Of a stretch of DNA of 64,000 nt, positions 27,662-36,251 are shown piece by piece. Source of the stretch: Trichocoleus sp. FACHB-46 (lineage in GTDB: Bacteria; Cyanobacteriota; Cyanobacteriia; FACHB-46). Position 1 is the first letter of the stretch; the number at the start of each line of letters is the position of its first letter. Where the stretch lies: assembly GCF_014695385.1 (NCBI RefSeq), contig NZ_JACJOD010000013.1, positions 124,001-188,000 of the forward strand. Direction: 5' to 3'. The notes beneath the pieces were generated by a model that saw nothing but the letters and a program-made list of their open reading frames with translations, ran no database searches and was not told the origin of the DNA. The position numbers and the translations under genes were made by a program.

Positions 27662-28390
27662 TTAATTGCGGCTGTTGATCGCAATTAGCAATCTCAGAAT
27701 GAAAACAAACAAGTTGATGTAGGTCAGATACATCGACAAAGCTGCGGGCAAATACTGATCATCCCGGTAGGTGCGGGGTAGAACATAGAAGTCTACAACT
27801 GCCACCCCAGCAAACAGCAACACGCCAAGCCCAGAAATAGCGATTTCGAGCCAAGTTGGCGTATAGATACCGAAGAAGCTACAAAGCAGCTGCCCCACTA
27901 AAACTACCAGCAAAGCGATAACGCCAAGGCGGACAGTTTGAGCTAGGGCCATGCCATCCTGCTCGGACAAGTTGGAGCCAATTTGCCGAGCCGCGATAAA
28001 GGTAACCCCACAGCCTAACGCCGCAAAGCCCATGCCTGGCAAACCAACACCAGGTGTCCCTAAGGCCACCGCTACCAACCCAGTCAAGGTATAACCTGAC
28101 AGCAAGCTGTAGGTTGCGAGTAGTGGCAAGGCAACACCATTCTGCCCCCTCTCTGCAACTCCACTCGCAACGAAAAATAGAATCAGCTCCAGGATCAGAG
28201 CGCCCCAAAAGGTCGGGAAGAAGAGACCTGGATTGGCACTGAAGACCTGTAAGCCCCCATAAGTACCTAGCGCTGTTAAGAGCAACCCTGCCCCTAGGTA
28301 AGGCAGAGCATTAGCAATGACATTGGGACCAATTAACGCTTGCGTCTTGGCCTCACGAATGGCATTGCGGAAGTTACTGGTATTGCTCAT
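27662..28390 (-). CDS. Bax inhibitor-1 family membrane protein
   Basis: 242 residues with seven hydrophobic helices and the C-terminal pattern AVVDFYVLPRTYRDDQYLPAA followed by LYLTYINLFVFILRLL-like sequence. In the BI-1/YccA family, conserved acidic residues in this region form a pH-sensitive di-aspartyl site. Members conduct or regulate calcium leak in eukaryotes and bacteria; the cyanobacterial role is not established. It is divergent from sigF, with about 290 bases between the starts. Confidence 0.87.
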   Translation of the reverse strand: MSNTSNFRNAIREAKTQALIGPNVIANALPYLGAGLLLTALGTYGGLQVFSANPGLFFPTFWGALILELILFFVASGVAERGQNGVALPLLATYSLLSGYTLTGLVAVALGTPGVGLPGMGFAALGCGVTFIAARQIGSNLSEQDGMALAQTVRLGVIALLVVLVGQLLCSFFGIYTPTWLEIAISGLGVLLFAGVAVVDFYVLPRTYRDDQYLPAALSMYLTYINLFVFILRLLIAINSRN

Positions 28391-28679
28391 AAGACTTCCT
28401 TGTTATCCACCAACAATAGAGCCCAACTACGCCCATTGTGACGTAGATCTTGGTTTCCCGCAGTTCCTCAGCTTTCAAAGTTAAAAATTTTCTTTGAAGG
28501 AAATTAGAAGCAGCCGTACCACAGACTGGGAAAGGAGCACCCTCAAATTTGCGGGGTGACACTTACGTATTTCCGCCGACACCCTCGGGAGCAGCCCCAA
28601 GGAGTACCGTGAAACAACGATAGTTCGAGTTGGCTGCTGTAGGGAGAATGAGTTCAACTCTGATGCAAGGCTCTGTGTG

Positions 28680-29462
28680 ATGACTACTCAATCTTCTCCC
28701 CGCTCTCAAGTCATGGAACTCCTGGTTGCTTACCACCAGAACCCCTCCGTCTCGCGTCGCAACCAACTCGTCCGCCTTAACGCTGGACTCGTGCGGAAGA
28801 TTGCTCACCAAGTCAGCCATCAGTGTGCAGAACCCTACGAAGACCTGGAGCAAATCGGCCACCTCGGTCTCATCCGCGCCATCGAGCGCTTCAACCCGTC
28901 CCAAGGTTGTGCCTTCAGCTCCTTCGCCGTTCCCTACATTCGCGGTGAAATGCTCCACTTCCTCCGCGATCGCGGCAACACGGTAAAGATTCCCCGTCGC
29001 TGGCAAGACTTGCAGAAGGAAGGCCAAAAGGTACGCGAAGCGTTGATGAAAGACTTGGGACGGCAACCCCAGGACGCAGAAGTCGCCACTGAGCTAGGCG
29101 TCTCGGTCAACGAGTGGAGAGAAATCAAACTTGCAGGCAAAAATCGCTCCTTACTGAGCTTGGATGCCACGGTTTCGCAGCAAGTAGACTCAACCGTAAC
29201 ATTGGGCGACATGCTCCCCGATGCCCACTACCAAACCTTGCAGTTACTCGAAGAAGACCGTCAGCAGTTACAGAGAGCGCTGAGCCAGCTAGAGGACAAG
29301 ACAAGAGCCGCGATCGAGCTTGTTTACTTCAGCGACTTGTCCCGCAAAGAAGTTGCAGAGCGGATTGAGGTCAGCCCGATGACAGTGACCCGCCGCATTC
29401 AGAGAGGCATCCAGCAGATGGTGGCCTATCTCCAGCCTCAAGAATTACAAAGCGATCTTTAA
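28680..29462 (+). CDS. sigF: RNA polymerase sigma factor SigF (group 3)
   Basis: About 260 residues from ATG 28680 (GTG 28677 directly precedes it). Regions visible: region 2 (EDLEQIGHLGLIRAIERFNP, FSSFAVPYIRGEMLHFLRDR), region 3 (VKIPRRWQDLQKEG, LGRQPQDAEVATELGVS) and region 4 helix-turn-helix (LSRKEVAERIEVSPMTVTRRIQRG). It lacks the group 1/2 region 1.2, so it is a group 3 factor. In Synechocystis SigF controls type IV pilus genes and stress responses. No anti-sigma factor gene is adjacent. It converges tightly with the next gene. Confidence 0.92.
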   Translation: MTTQSSPRSQVMELLVAYHQNPSVSRRNQLVRLNAGLVRKIAHQVSHQCAEPYEDLEQIGHLGLIRAIERFNPSQGCAFSSFAVPYIRGEMLHFLRDRGNTVKIPRRWQDLQKEGQKVREALMKDLGRQPQDAEVATELGVSVNEWREIKLAGKNRSLLSLDATVSQQVDSTVTLGDMLPDAHYQTLQLLEEDRQQLQRALSQLEDKTRAAIELVYFSDLSRKEVAERIEVSPMTVTRRIQRGIQQMVAYLQPQELQSDL

Positions 29463-29471
29463 CTTCAGGAT

Positions 29472-29753
29472 TTAGTAGAAGCAGGTCAAGCTCCAATATT
29501 CATCGCAGCTAATTTTCTCGTCTTCTAGTAGGGTACCTAGCACATCTAGTAAGGCTTGAATCGCGACTTCGCGGTCAATAAAGTGACGTCCTGCTACCAA
29601 GGCAGCCGCAAAGCTGTTATAGGTCTCTCCTTCATTCATGCCACCCGGTACACTGGGGTGATGGGCATCGAACCTGAAGGAATCACCATAAGGGATGACC
29701 TCAAGGAGCCAGCCATGATAAGGCATCCGGTTCGGCTCGCTCTTCAACATCAT
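29472..29753 (-). CDS. Conserved hypothetical protein
   Basis: 93 residues from ATG 29753, which has GGAG at 6 bases; a TTG five codons upstream is less likely. Hydrophilic protein with motifs NRMPYHGWLLEVIPYGDSF and DREVAIQALLDVLGTLLEDEKIS, ending in an aromatic SLTCFY. I recognise its general type as a small cyanobacterial orphan of unknown function. Nine bases separate its stop from that of sigF. Confidence 0.68.
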   Translation of the reverse strand: MMLKSEPNRMPYHGWLLEVIPYGDSFRFDAHHPSVPGGMNEGETYNSFAAALVAGRHFIDREVAIQALLDVLGTLLEDEKISCDEYWSLTCFY

Positions 29754-29916
29754 AATCGTCTCCAGCAATCTCGTTATTCAGTACCAGGTGTTCAGCCGTA
29801 AATTTTGGCTGATGGTGTCATTATTCCCACCTGAACTGCCAGAAGAACCAGTCAAACCTGGAGTTGAACCTAGATTGCTAAACCTACAGGAATAGGCTAG
29901 TCTGTGAACAAAAAAG

Positions 29917-31959
29917 GTGGAGAGAACTTTGCTACATCGTTTCGCATTACCACTTCTTGCACTTCTAGCAACGAGTCCAAGTTATGTAATCGCGCAACCC
30001 AGTTCCCCATCTAACGTTGCTAAATCTTCCTCACTCACTGCTACGTTGCCAGCTAATGTTGCGGGTGTAGTATTTGTCAACACCAATACTGAGGCTTGGA
30101 CCACACTGACACAGTTTCAGTTGTTTTCCCAAGCTAGACCTTTTCTAGCCGGACTGCCCGCTCTTTTTCTAGGTCTAGACTTAACCACAGATGTACAGCC
30201 TTGGCTAGGTGAGCGAGTGGCGATCGCTCTCATGCCCTTTACGGGTTCAGAAAAGAACTCCGACGACCGCTTAGAAAATAGCTCGGGACTTCTTAACGCA
30301 AACCATGCGCTTTTGTTAGCCCCAGTTAAAGACACTCAGCTTTTGAATGCTTTTTTGACAAAGCTCAAGGCATCCCGAAGCCAGCCTCCGATCGAGCGTC
30401 AATATAAAGGAGTTACCGTTTGGGAGTGGCCTGCGGAAAAGCCAGCGCAGTGCGACAGTGCCTCACCAAACCAGCCAGGCTGCGAGTCAGCTCCAGAAAC
30501 TGAATCAGAGCCTGAAACCACACCTCAAGCACCCTCTGAAGAAGAAATTCAGCCGACTGAACCAACGACTCAGACTTCGATAGGCAAGCCACAGGCATTT
30601 TCCAAACTCAAAGCTGTCGGTTCTACGCCTACTTTACCTTTACCTCCCATTCCCGGAGGGGGACTCTCGGTTCCCTCCATTCCTAGTCCTCAGGCAGGTT
30701 TAGCGATCGCTGTCTTGCCTGGTTACTTGGTGACAGCTACCACTCCAGGCCCCATCGAACAATTAATTGATGCCCGCCGCAGCAAGAGCCCAGCGTTAGC
30801 AGCGAATCCGCAGTTTCAGCGCACAATGCAGCATCCCCAGTTTCAGCGATCGCTGCTGGTAGCTTACGGCAACATCGCCGAGATTGCTCGCTTCCCTCAA
30901 CCCCAATTTCCGATTCCCACAACGCCTCCCCCTGAAGAACCTACTTCTCCCCAGCCGCAAACTTCTCTGCCTCGTAAATTAAAAGCAGATTCTCAGCCAC
31001 CCAGCCCAGTGCCAATGGAAAGCCTGACGGTTGGCCTAGAACGCTTAGCCCAAGATTACAGCACCGTTGATGGCTATGTATGGTTGCAGCCAGAAGGCAT
31101 TCACACCCAAATTAGTACCTACTACAAAACGCCACAACCCACCAAGGCTGATGTTTTGACTCCCAATGCCGAGCAGATTCTAACGCGGATGCCAGGGGCC
31201 ACTTATCTCGCCAGCACTAGCCGGAATCTCAAGCAGCAATGGCAATCCTTCGTAGACATTACTCAAGCGGAACCAACCCTACAACCAGCTTTACAACTCA
31301 TTCGCGATGGAATTCGGACCTTTAGTGGTTTGAATTTGGAACGCGATTGGTTGCCCTGGATGGATGGGGAATATGCAGCGTTTTTGTTCCCCGACAATCA
31401 AGGCCCCTTCAGCCGCCTCTATCCCAACTTGGACCTGGGCTTGGGTTTGGTGATGCAAACCAGCGATCGCCCTGCCGCTGAAGCCGCTCTGACAAAGTTT
31501 GACCAGTTCATCAAATCGCAGTCTGGTGGCGCTTTGAACATTGCGACCCGTAGCATTCAAGGCCAACCCGTCACCAGTTGGGAATTTGCAGAAGCAGGCG
31601 ATCGCCAAAGTTTCTTCGCCCATAGTTGGGTGGATCAAGATACGTTAGTGGTCACAACTGGACTCGGTCCCATGAAGGCGCTCAACCCTAAACCGTACCT
31701 ACCACTTAACCAAAATCGCACCTTCAAAACCGCTACCGACTCTTTTTTACGTCCCAACCAAGGCTATTTTTATACGAACATGGGAGCTTCCCTATCGTTT
31801 ATCTACGGCCTATTTCAGCCTTATAGCAACGCCCCAGAGATGAGAGAAGTCAAGCGCTGGCTCGGCACAGTTTATAGCATTAGTGCTTCTAATTCTGCTA
31901 CACCAGAAAAGCAACAGTTTGATAGTCTACTCGTTCTGGCACCAACCAGAAAGCCATAG
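29917..31959 (+). CDS. DUF3352 domain-containing exported protein
   Basis: 680 residues from GTG 29917. The N-terminus has a signal-peptide-like hydrophobic run (FALPLLALLATSPSYVIA) with a likely cleavage after Ala. The mature part has the DUF3352 pattern: LPANVAGVVFVNTNTEAW, ATYLASTSRNLKQQW and WVDQDTLVVTTGLGPMKAL. Two Pro/Glu-rich low-complexity insertions lie near residues 170-250 and 330-365. The domain is common in cyanobacteria and is thought to be extracytoplasmic; no function is established. The M20 amidohydrolase gene starts 15 bases downstream, so the two are probably one operon. Confidence 0.85.
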   Translation: MERTLLHRFALPLLALLATSPSYVIAQPSSPSNVAKSSSLTATLPANVAGVVFVNTNTEAWTTLTQFQLFSQARPFLAGLPALFLGLDLTTDVQPWLGERVAIALMPFTGSEKNSDDRLENSSGLLNANHALLLAPVKDTQLLNAFLTKLKASRSQPPIERQYKGVTVWEWPAEKPAQCDSASPNQPGCESAPETESEPETTPQAPSEEEIQPTEPTTQTSIGKPQAFSKLKAVGSTPTLPLPPIPGGGLSVPSIPSPQAGLAIAVLPGYLVTATTPGPIEQLIDARRSKSPALAANPQFQRTMQHPQFQRSLLVAYGNIAEIARFPQPQFPIPTTPPPEEPTSPQPQTSLPRKLKADSQPPSPVPMESLTVGLERLAQDYSTVDGYVWLQPEGIHTQISTYYKTPQPTKADVLTPNAEQILTRMPGATYLASTSRNLKQQWQSFVDITQAEPTLQPALQLIRDGIRTFSGLNLERDWLPWMDGEYAAFLFPDNQGPFSRLYPNLDLGLGLVMQTSDRPAAEAALTKFDQFIKSQSGGALNIATRSIQGQPVTSWEFAEAGDRQSFFAHSWVDQDTLVVTTGLGPMKALNPKPYLPLNQNRTFKTATDSFLRPNQGYFYTNMGASLSFIYGLFQPYSNAPEMREVKRWLGTVYSISASNSATPEKQQFDSLLVLAPTRKP

Positions 31960-31973
31960 CAGCGCCCATTGTC

Positions 31974-33158
31974 ATGCTTAGTCAGATTAAAGAGATCGCT
32001 CATACCCTTGCCCCACGTTTAATTGAAATTCGTCGCCATCTGCACAGTCATCCAGAACTAAGCGGCCAGGAATATCAAACGGCTGCTTATGTAGCGGGTG
32101 TCCTTTCCTCCTGCGGGTTGCATGTGCAAGAAGCAGTAGGCAAAGTTGGAGTCGTAGGTGAACTGCCAAATCAAGGCACCGACCCACGGTTGCTCGCGAT
32201 CCGGACAGATATGGATGCCCTGCCAATCCAGGAGCGAACTGGTCTAGAATTTGCTTCGCGACAGCCTGGGATTATGCACGCCTGCGGCCATGATATCCAC
32301 ACCACGGTGGGTTTGGGTACAGCCATGGTGTTATCCCAACTCAACGGCGCTTTACCAGGCCCGGTGCGTTTTCTGTTCCAGCCCGCCGAAGAAATTGCCC
32401 AAGGGGCAGGTTGGATGGTAGCAGATGGCGTCATGGATCAAGTCACAGCGATTTTATCCGTTCATGTCTTTCCGTCGATTCCCGCTGGTTCTGTCGGCAT
32501 CCGCTATGGAGCCCTGACTGCGGCGGCTGATGATTTAGAAATTTTGATTGTGGGTGAGTCGGGTCATGGGGCGCGCCCCCACGAAGCGATCGATGCGGTT
32601 TGGATTGCGGCTCAAGTCGTGACTAACTTGCAACAAGCCATTAGCCGTACCCAAAATCCCCTCCGTCCCGTGGTTTTGACGTTTGGGCAGATTAATGGGG
32701 GACGGGCTCCTAATGTGATTGCTGACCAAGTGCGTCTTCAAGGAACTGTGCGATCGCTCCATCCTGAAACTCGCAGCAATCTGCCCGAATGGATTGAGCA
32801 AATTGTCGCCAATGTTTGCCAAACCTATGGTGCCAAATACGAGCTGCACTATCGTCGGGGAGTGCCTTCAGTCCAGAATGATCCAGCCTTGACCCAGTTG
32901 CTAGAAGCAGCGGCTCATGAAGCTTGGGGGAGCGATCGCGTACAGATTTTACTAGAGCCTTCCTTAGGCTCCGAAGATTTCTCTCTTTATTTAGAACATG
33001 CTCCTGGCAGCATGTTTCGCTTGGGTGTGGGCTATCCCGATAAATTCAATTACCCATTACACCATCCTCAATTTGAGGTGGATGAGTCGGCAATTTTAAC
33101 CGGAGTTGTTACTCTAGCCCATGCTGTTTACAAGTACTGGCAACGAGAGCATCGTTAG
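31974..33158 (+). CDS. M20 family amidohydrolase
   Basis: The 394-residue protein has metal-binding segments MHACGHDIHTTVG near residue 102 and PAEEIAQGAGWMVADG near residue 140, with a C-terminal LGSEDFSLYLEHAPG. The layout (catalytic domain interrupted by a lid dimerisation domain, about 185-300) matches N-acyl-amino-acid, hippurate or IAA-amino-acid hydrolases. It would free an amino acid from an N-acyl conjugate. The exact substrate cannot be told from sequence. It begins 15 bases after the DUF3352 gene. Confidence 0.93.
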   Translation: MLSQIKEIAHTLAPRLIEIRRHLHSHPELSGQEYQTAAYVAGVLSSCGLHVQEAVGKVGVVGELPNQGTDPRLLAIRTDMDALPIQERTGLEFASRQPGIMHACGHDIHTTVGLGTAMVLSQLNGALPGPVRFLFQPAEEIAQGAGWMVADGVMDQVTAILSVHVFPSIPAGSVGIRYGALTAAADDLEILIVGESGHGARPHEAIDAVWIAAQVVTNLQQAISRTQNPLRPVVLTFGQINGGRAPNVIADQVRLQGTVRSLHPETRSNLPEWIEQIVANVCQTYGAKYELHYRRGVPSVQNDPALTQLLEAAAHEAWGSDRVQILLEPSLGSEDFSLYLEHAPGSMFRLGVGYPDKFNYPLHHPQFEVDESAILTGVVTLAHAVYKYWQREHR

Positions 33159-33297
33159 GACGGGAACGGCCTTGGCTAACACTCCAACCATGCTCAACCA
33201 ACCTCAATCAGGTGAGCATTCTGCCCTACGAGAGATCAACTAGGAGAAAAGCTTAGCTAAATTGGCTGGTAAGGCAGAATTGAGAAGAATTAAATTC

Positions 33298-33552
33298 ATG
33301 GCTTCACCTACACCCTTAAAAGGTACAGATCTGATTGACTGTGCCAAAGCGAATGCCAAACAAGGAGTTGAAACTGCTGCTTATTTCTGCGGCTATGGCA
33401 GTGATTTGAATACATTTGAACAGGAATTGCACCAAGCCTGCCAAGACATTGGGGTGAATATTAACGAGCTGAGCGATCTGATTACAGATCAACAACAGCT
33501 AATCCAGTTCGCAGGCACTGAGGTCTCCCCTGATAGTCCCTCATCTTTATAA
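33298..33552 (+). CDS. Conserved hypothetical protein
   Basis: 84 residues from ATG 33298; the frame is open 12 codons upstream from a TTG but those residues look non-coding. Motifs: DLIDCAKANAKQGVETAAYFCGYG and FEQELHQACQDIGVNINELSDLI. It appears to be an all-helical soluble protein of a small cyanobacterial family of unknown function. Confidence 0.68.
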   Translation: MASPTPLKGTDLIDCAKANAKQGVETAAYFCGYGSDLNTFEQELHQACQDIGVNINELSDLITDQQQLIQFAGTEVSPDSPSSL

Positions 33553-33617
33553 AGTACTAGGCTGTCTGATTTAGGTCTTGCAACAGCCCTCTCTGTTAGA
33601 TTGAGCACAACACAATT

Positions 33618-33644
33618 GTAGGGGTACCTCCGGTAGGTGCCCTT
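33618..33644 (+). repeat. 27-base palindromic repeat, copy 1
   Basis: The element begins GTAGGGGTACCTC and ends GTAGGTGCCCTT, an imperfect palindrome. An opposite-orientation copy at 52191-52217 matches it at 24 of 27 positions, so this is a dispersed element. Confidence 0.8.
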
Positions 33645-33755
33645 TTGTATTGAGTAGGGCCAAGATAGGTTCCTTGCAATTCTCTACTTGGGGCGCTGAT
33701 AGAGAAATCTATAATAAAGGTCAGTACAACGAAGCAACCTTTATGAGCGCCTGCT

Positions 33756-34160
33756 GTGAAAAAACGGGTAACTCTGACCTTTCCTAAACGTTCTGTGCAA
33801 ATGCCTGTCACTTATCGGCTGGCCAAAGACTTTAATGTTGCCGCTAATATTATCCGCGCTCAAGTTGCCCCTAATCAGATTGGCAAGCTCGTTGTGGAGT
33901 TGTCTGGGGATATTGATCAGTTGGATGCAGCCATTGACTGGATGCGATCGCAAGACATTGGCGTTTCCTTAGCAAGTCGAGAACTGCTGATTGACGAAGA
34001 TGTTTGTGTGCATTGTGGTCTCTGCACTGGCATTTGTCCCACCGAAGCCTTGACCCTCGATCCGCAATCTTTCCGACTTACTTTCACTCGATCGCGCTGC
34101 ATTGTTTGCGAGCAGTGCATTCCAACGTGCCCAGTTCAAGCGATCTCAACTAATCTGTAA
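33756..34160 (+). CDS. NIL-domain 4Fe-4S ferredoxin-type protein
   Basis: 134 residues from GTG 33756. Residues ~3-75 form a NIL domain (FNVAANIIRAQVAPNQIGKL). The C-terminal part has two CxxCxxCxxxC motifs, CVHCGLCTGICP and CIVCEQCIPTCP, for two 4Fe-4S clusters. NIL domains normally occur at the end of methionine ABC transporter ATPases and bind ligand; fused to ferredoxin modules they occur in proteins associated with sulfur amino acid metabolism. It probably carries electrons in the cytoplasm to an unidentified partner. Confidence 0.9.
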   Translation: MKKRVTLTFPKRSVQMPVTYRLAKDFNVAANIIRAQVAPNQIGKLVVELSGDIDQLDAAIDWMRSQDIGVSLASRELLIDEDVCVHCGLCTGICPTEALTLDPQSFRLTFTRSRCIVCEQCIPTCPVQAISTNL

Positions 34161-34188
34161 ACTAAATGGATGGCAATAAATCGCGTGA

Positions 34189-34614
34189 ATGGCATTGCTG
34201 AAAAAACTTCCTTGGCTCTCTCTAGCACTTTTAGTAGTTGCCTACTGTACATGGGGCTGGTTCCTTTACCCATCCCGCAGTTCGGGGTTTGATTGGTTGT
34301 TTGCCGCTGCCTTCGCCATCATTGTGGCAGGATTATTGACCGCGCCTGAAAAAAGCCTGCGATCGCGATTTTTCACTTGGTCTGTTTCTAGCATTGGTAG
34401 ATTTATCCTAGTGCTTTGCGGCTCTGCGCTAACAGCCGTAGTTCTCTACATGGCTAATGTTTTTGTTCATATTTTAGTTACAATTTCTGCTTGTATGTTG
34501 GCAAGGCTAGACTTACAAACTGCCGGATTCAAGCAGTTAACCGCCTTCTGGGTCTTATCAGCATTTTCTCTAGTTGGCTTGGGACTGGGCTGGACCTTTC
34601 ACTATTTCGCGTAA
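34189..34614 (+). CDS. Hypothetical membrane protein
   Basis: 141 residues with four hydrophobic helices (about 10-28, 36-52, 68-95 and 118-136). I recognise no domain. Motif YCTWGWFLYPSRSSGFDW lies after the first helix. Small four-helix membrane proteins of this length are common in cyanobacteria. It starts 28 bases after the ferredoxin gene and may be in the same transcript. Confidence 0.75.
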   Translation: MALLKKLPWLSLALLVVAYCTWGWFLYPSRSSGFDWLFAAAFAIIVAGLLTAPEKSLRSRFFTWSVSSIGRFILVLCGSALTAVVLYMANVFVHILVTISACMLARLDLQTAGFKQLTAFWVLSAFSLVGLGLGWTFHYFA

Positions 34615-34633
34615 AGTCAAGCAATAGAGCAAG

Positions 34634-34711
34634 AAAAAAGCAGCCCTTGTAGGCTGCTGGTGTGGTGTGTGAGGAGTAGTTAGCTCCAGATTAAGGGAGT
34701 TCGATGGCAAC
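34634..34711 (-). ncRNA. yfr1: Yfr1-like small regulatory RNA
   Basis: On the minus strand the core ACTCCTCACAC (34667-34677) is unpaired. It lies between a 5' hairpin (CTCC / GGAG, 34684-34699) and a 3' terminator (AGCAGCC / GGCTGCT, 34639-34658) ending in six T. That is the architecture of Yfr1: two stem-loops around a conserved single-stranded ACUCCUCACAC. Yfr1 is an abundant cyanobacterial RNA that base-pairs with targets such as porin mRNAs and is needed under stress. The 5' end is approximate. No minus-strand gene lies upstream that would otherwise need this terminator. Confidence 0.8.
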
Positions 34712-34890
34712 TGCAATTCAGTTACAGTTTTCGATACAATCGCCTGAAACGCCCACAGCTTAAACTTTTCAAAAATTTTGCCTCACAAAACTCTCTCCAG
34801 TCACCGGATGGACAATGTAGAAAGCGTCACACGGTACCCCAAGATTAGAGTTGAATTTAACGACACTATGAAAAGCGCTTAACTGTCCTC

Positions 34891-34931
34891 TTGCCCTACA
34901 GCATTCTACGCAGTGGGGCAATTTTGTTTTT
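34891..34931 (+). terminator. Orphan intrinsic terminator on the plus strand
   Basis: TTGCCCTAC (34891-34899) pairs with GTGGGGCAA (34913-34921) over 9 bp including one G-U, followed by TTTTGTTTTT. It is 277 bases after the nearest plus-strand gene, so it may end a small RNA lying between or a long 3' UTR. The rest of 34615-35037 holds the Yfr1-like RNA and a weak minus-strand reading frame (34769-34924). Confidence 0.7.
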
Positions 34932-35037
34932 AAAGTAGATTGTCAGGTTCCTAGCTGAACCAGATCACACATGAGATAAACTCAGGGGAGTCTGGCATGC
35001 GATCGCATGTCACTGAGTTGACAGAGGAGTGAGGTCA

Positions 35038-35889
35038 ATGAAAAGCAGCCTGGATCGAGGCTTAGCGACTCCCAGCATCATTTACACTCCGCTTGTTCGC
35101 TGGAGCATCATCAGCCTACTAACGGCTAGCTCAGTCGGTCCCTTCGCATGGATGGCTGAAGCTCAAGAAGCTGCCAACCAAACGCCAACTGGCAGTACAT
35201 TAACTAGATCTCCAGGGAGCTTGATTAATCGAGCCACCTTAAAACTAGGCACTCAAGGTCGAGACGTTTCTGAGCTACAGGCAACTTTAAGGTTATTGGG
35301 CTTCTACGCTGGGGCAGTAGACGGCTTTTATCGCGAAAGTACTGCGATCGCGGTCTCTCGCTTTCAAACAGCAGCAGGGCTTCCTGCGGATGGCATTGTT
35401 GGGCCTGCCACCTGGGATCAACTCTTTCCACCAACCGCTAACCTACGTTCGTCTACCATCAACACTATCTCTGCGGCCAATCTTTCCCCTACTACCAACT
35501 CTGCTGCGGCCTTTCCCACTCCTAATATCACTAATTCCAGCAACCCAAATCCTGATCGCTCCCCAGCTCTAGCTACTACCAGTCTCAGCAACGCGAAACC
35601 CAGTAGCGACTTAGCAGGTAGTAATAGTTCTGCAAGGTCAGTTGTCCCTTCGATCTCCACTGAACCTGAAGCCTCTACGGTAGAGTTACCAGTTTTAAGA
35701 TTAGGCATGCAAGGCTCCGCAGTTTCTAGACTGCAAGAGCGCTTACAAGCCGCCGGATTTTTTCAAGGAGCCATAGATGGTGCCTTTGGACCAGAAACCC
35801 AAAGTGCAGTTCAAGCAGCTCAGCGCCAGTACCAGTTAGAAGCAGATGGTATCGTTGGGCCTGCAACTTGGAGTGCCTTGCTGCGTTAG
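35038..35889 (+). CDS. Exported protein with two peptidoglycan-binding domains
   Basis: 283 residues from ATG 35038, with GAGGAG at 8 bases; a GTG at 35029 overlaps the SD and is less likely. There is a signal-like hydrophobic run (SIISLLTASSVGPFAWMAEA). PG_binding_1 domains are at about 60-120 (LGTQGRDVSELQATLRLLGF, DGIVGPATWDQLF) and 220-283 (LGMQGSAVSRLQERLQAAGF, DGIVGPATWSALL), joined by a Ser/Asn/Pro-rich linker. No catalytic domain is present. It probably attaches to the cell wall in the periplasm. Confidence 0.9.
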   Translation: MKSSLDRGLATPSIIYTPLVRWSIISLLTASSVGPFAWMAEAQEAANQTPTGSTLTRSPGSLINRATLKLGTQGRDVSELQATLRLLGFYAGAVDGFYRESTAIAVSRFQTAAGLPADGIVGPATWDQLFPPTANLRSSTINTISAANLSPTTNSAAAFPTPNITNSSNPNPDRSPALATTSLSNAKPSSDLAGSNSSARSVVPSISTEPEASTVELPVLRLGMQGSAVSRLQERLQAAGFFQGAIDGAFGPETQSAVQAAQRQYQLEADGIVGPATWSALLR

Positions 35890-36251
35890 CTAGTTTTTAC
35901 TCAAAAGAAACTTGAGCTTTGAAGAAGTAGGGTAACTTTTGTTTCCTACTCTTTCAGCGATCGCGCTATAAAAATCTTCTTTAAAAAGTTAAATAAGCAA
36001 GTCAGCCTGGAGGTAGAGCAAATAATCCACTCTTCCGATAGAACTGTTTGTTATTGCAAACCAAGTATCTTTTGTATACAGAGCTCACGTAGAGCTAGTA
36101 CAAAATACAGACTCAAAAACTTTAGAAGTCATTGTTGAAATCTACTGATTTTAGAGTTCACCCATTAGGTTCTAGTAGTCTCTAGCGATTCAAATATTTC
36201 TTTGCTCTTTTTTCTAAAAACCTTTTTTTTGAAAGCGTTCTGGCAATAAAA
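35890..36251. other. AT-rich intergenic region
   Basis: 362 bases. A weak hairpin (AGTAGG / CCTACT, 35926-35950) follows the peptidoglycan-binding gene, without a T-run. Nothing else recognisable was seen. Confidence 0.45.
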
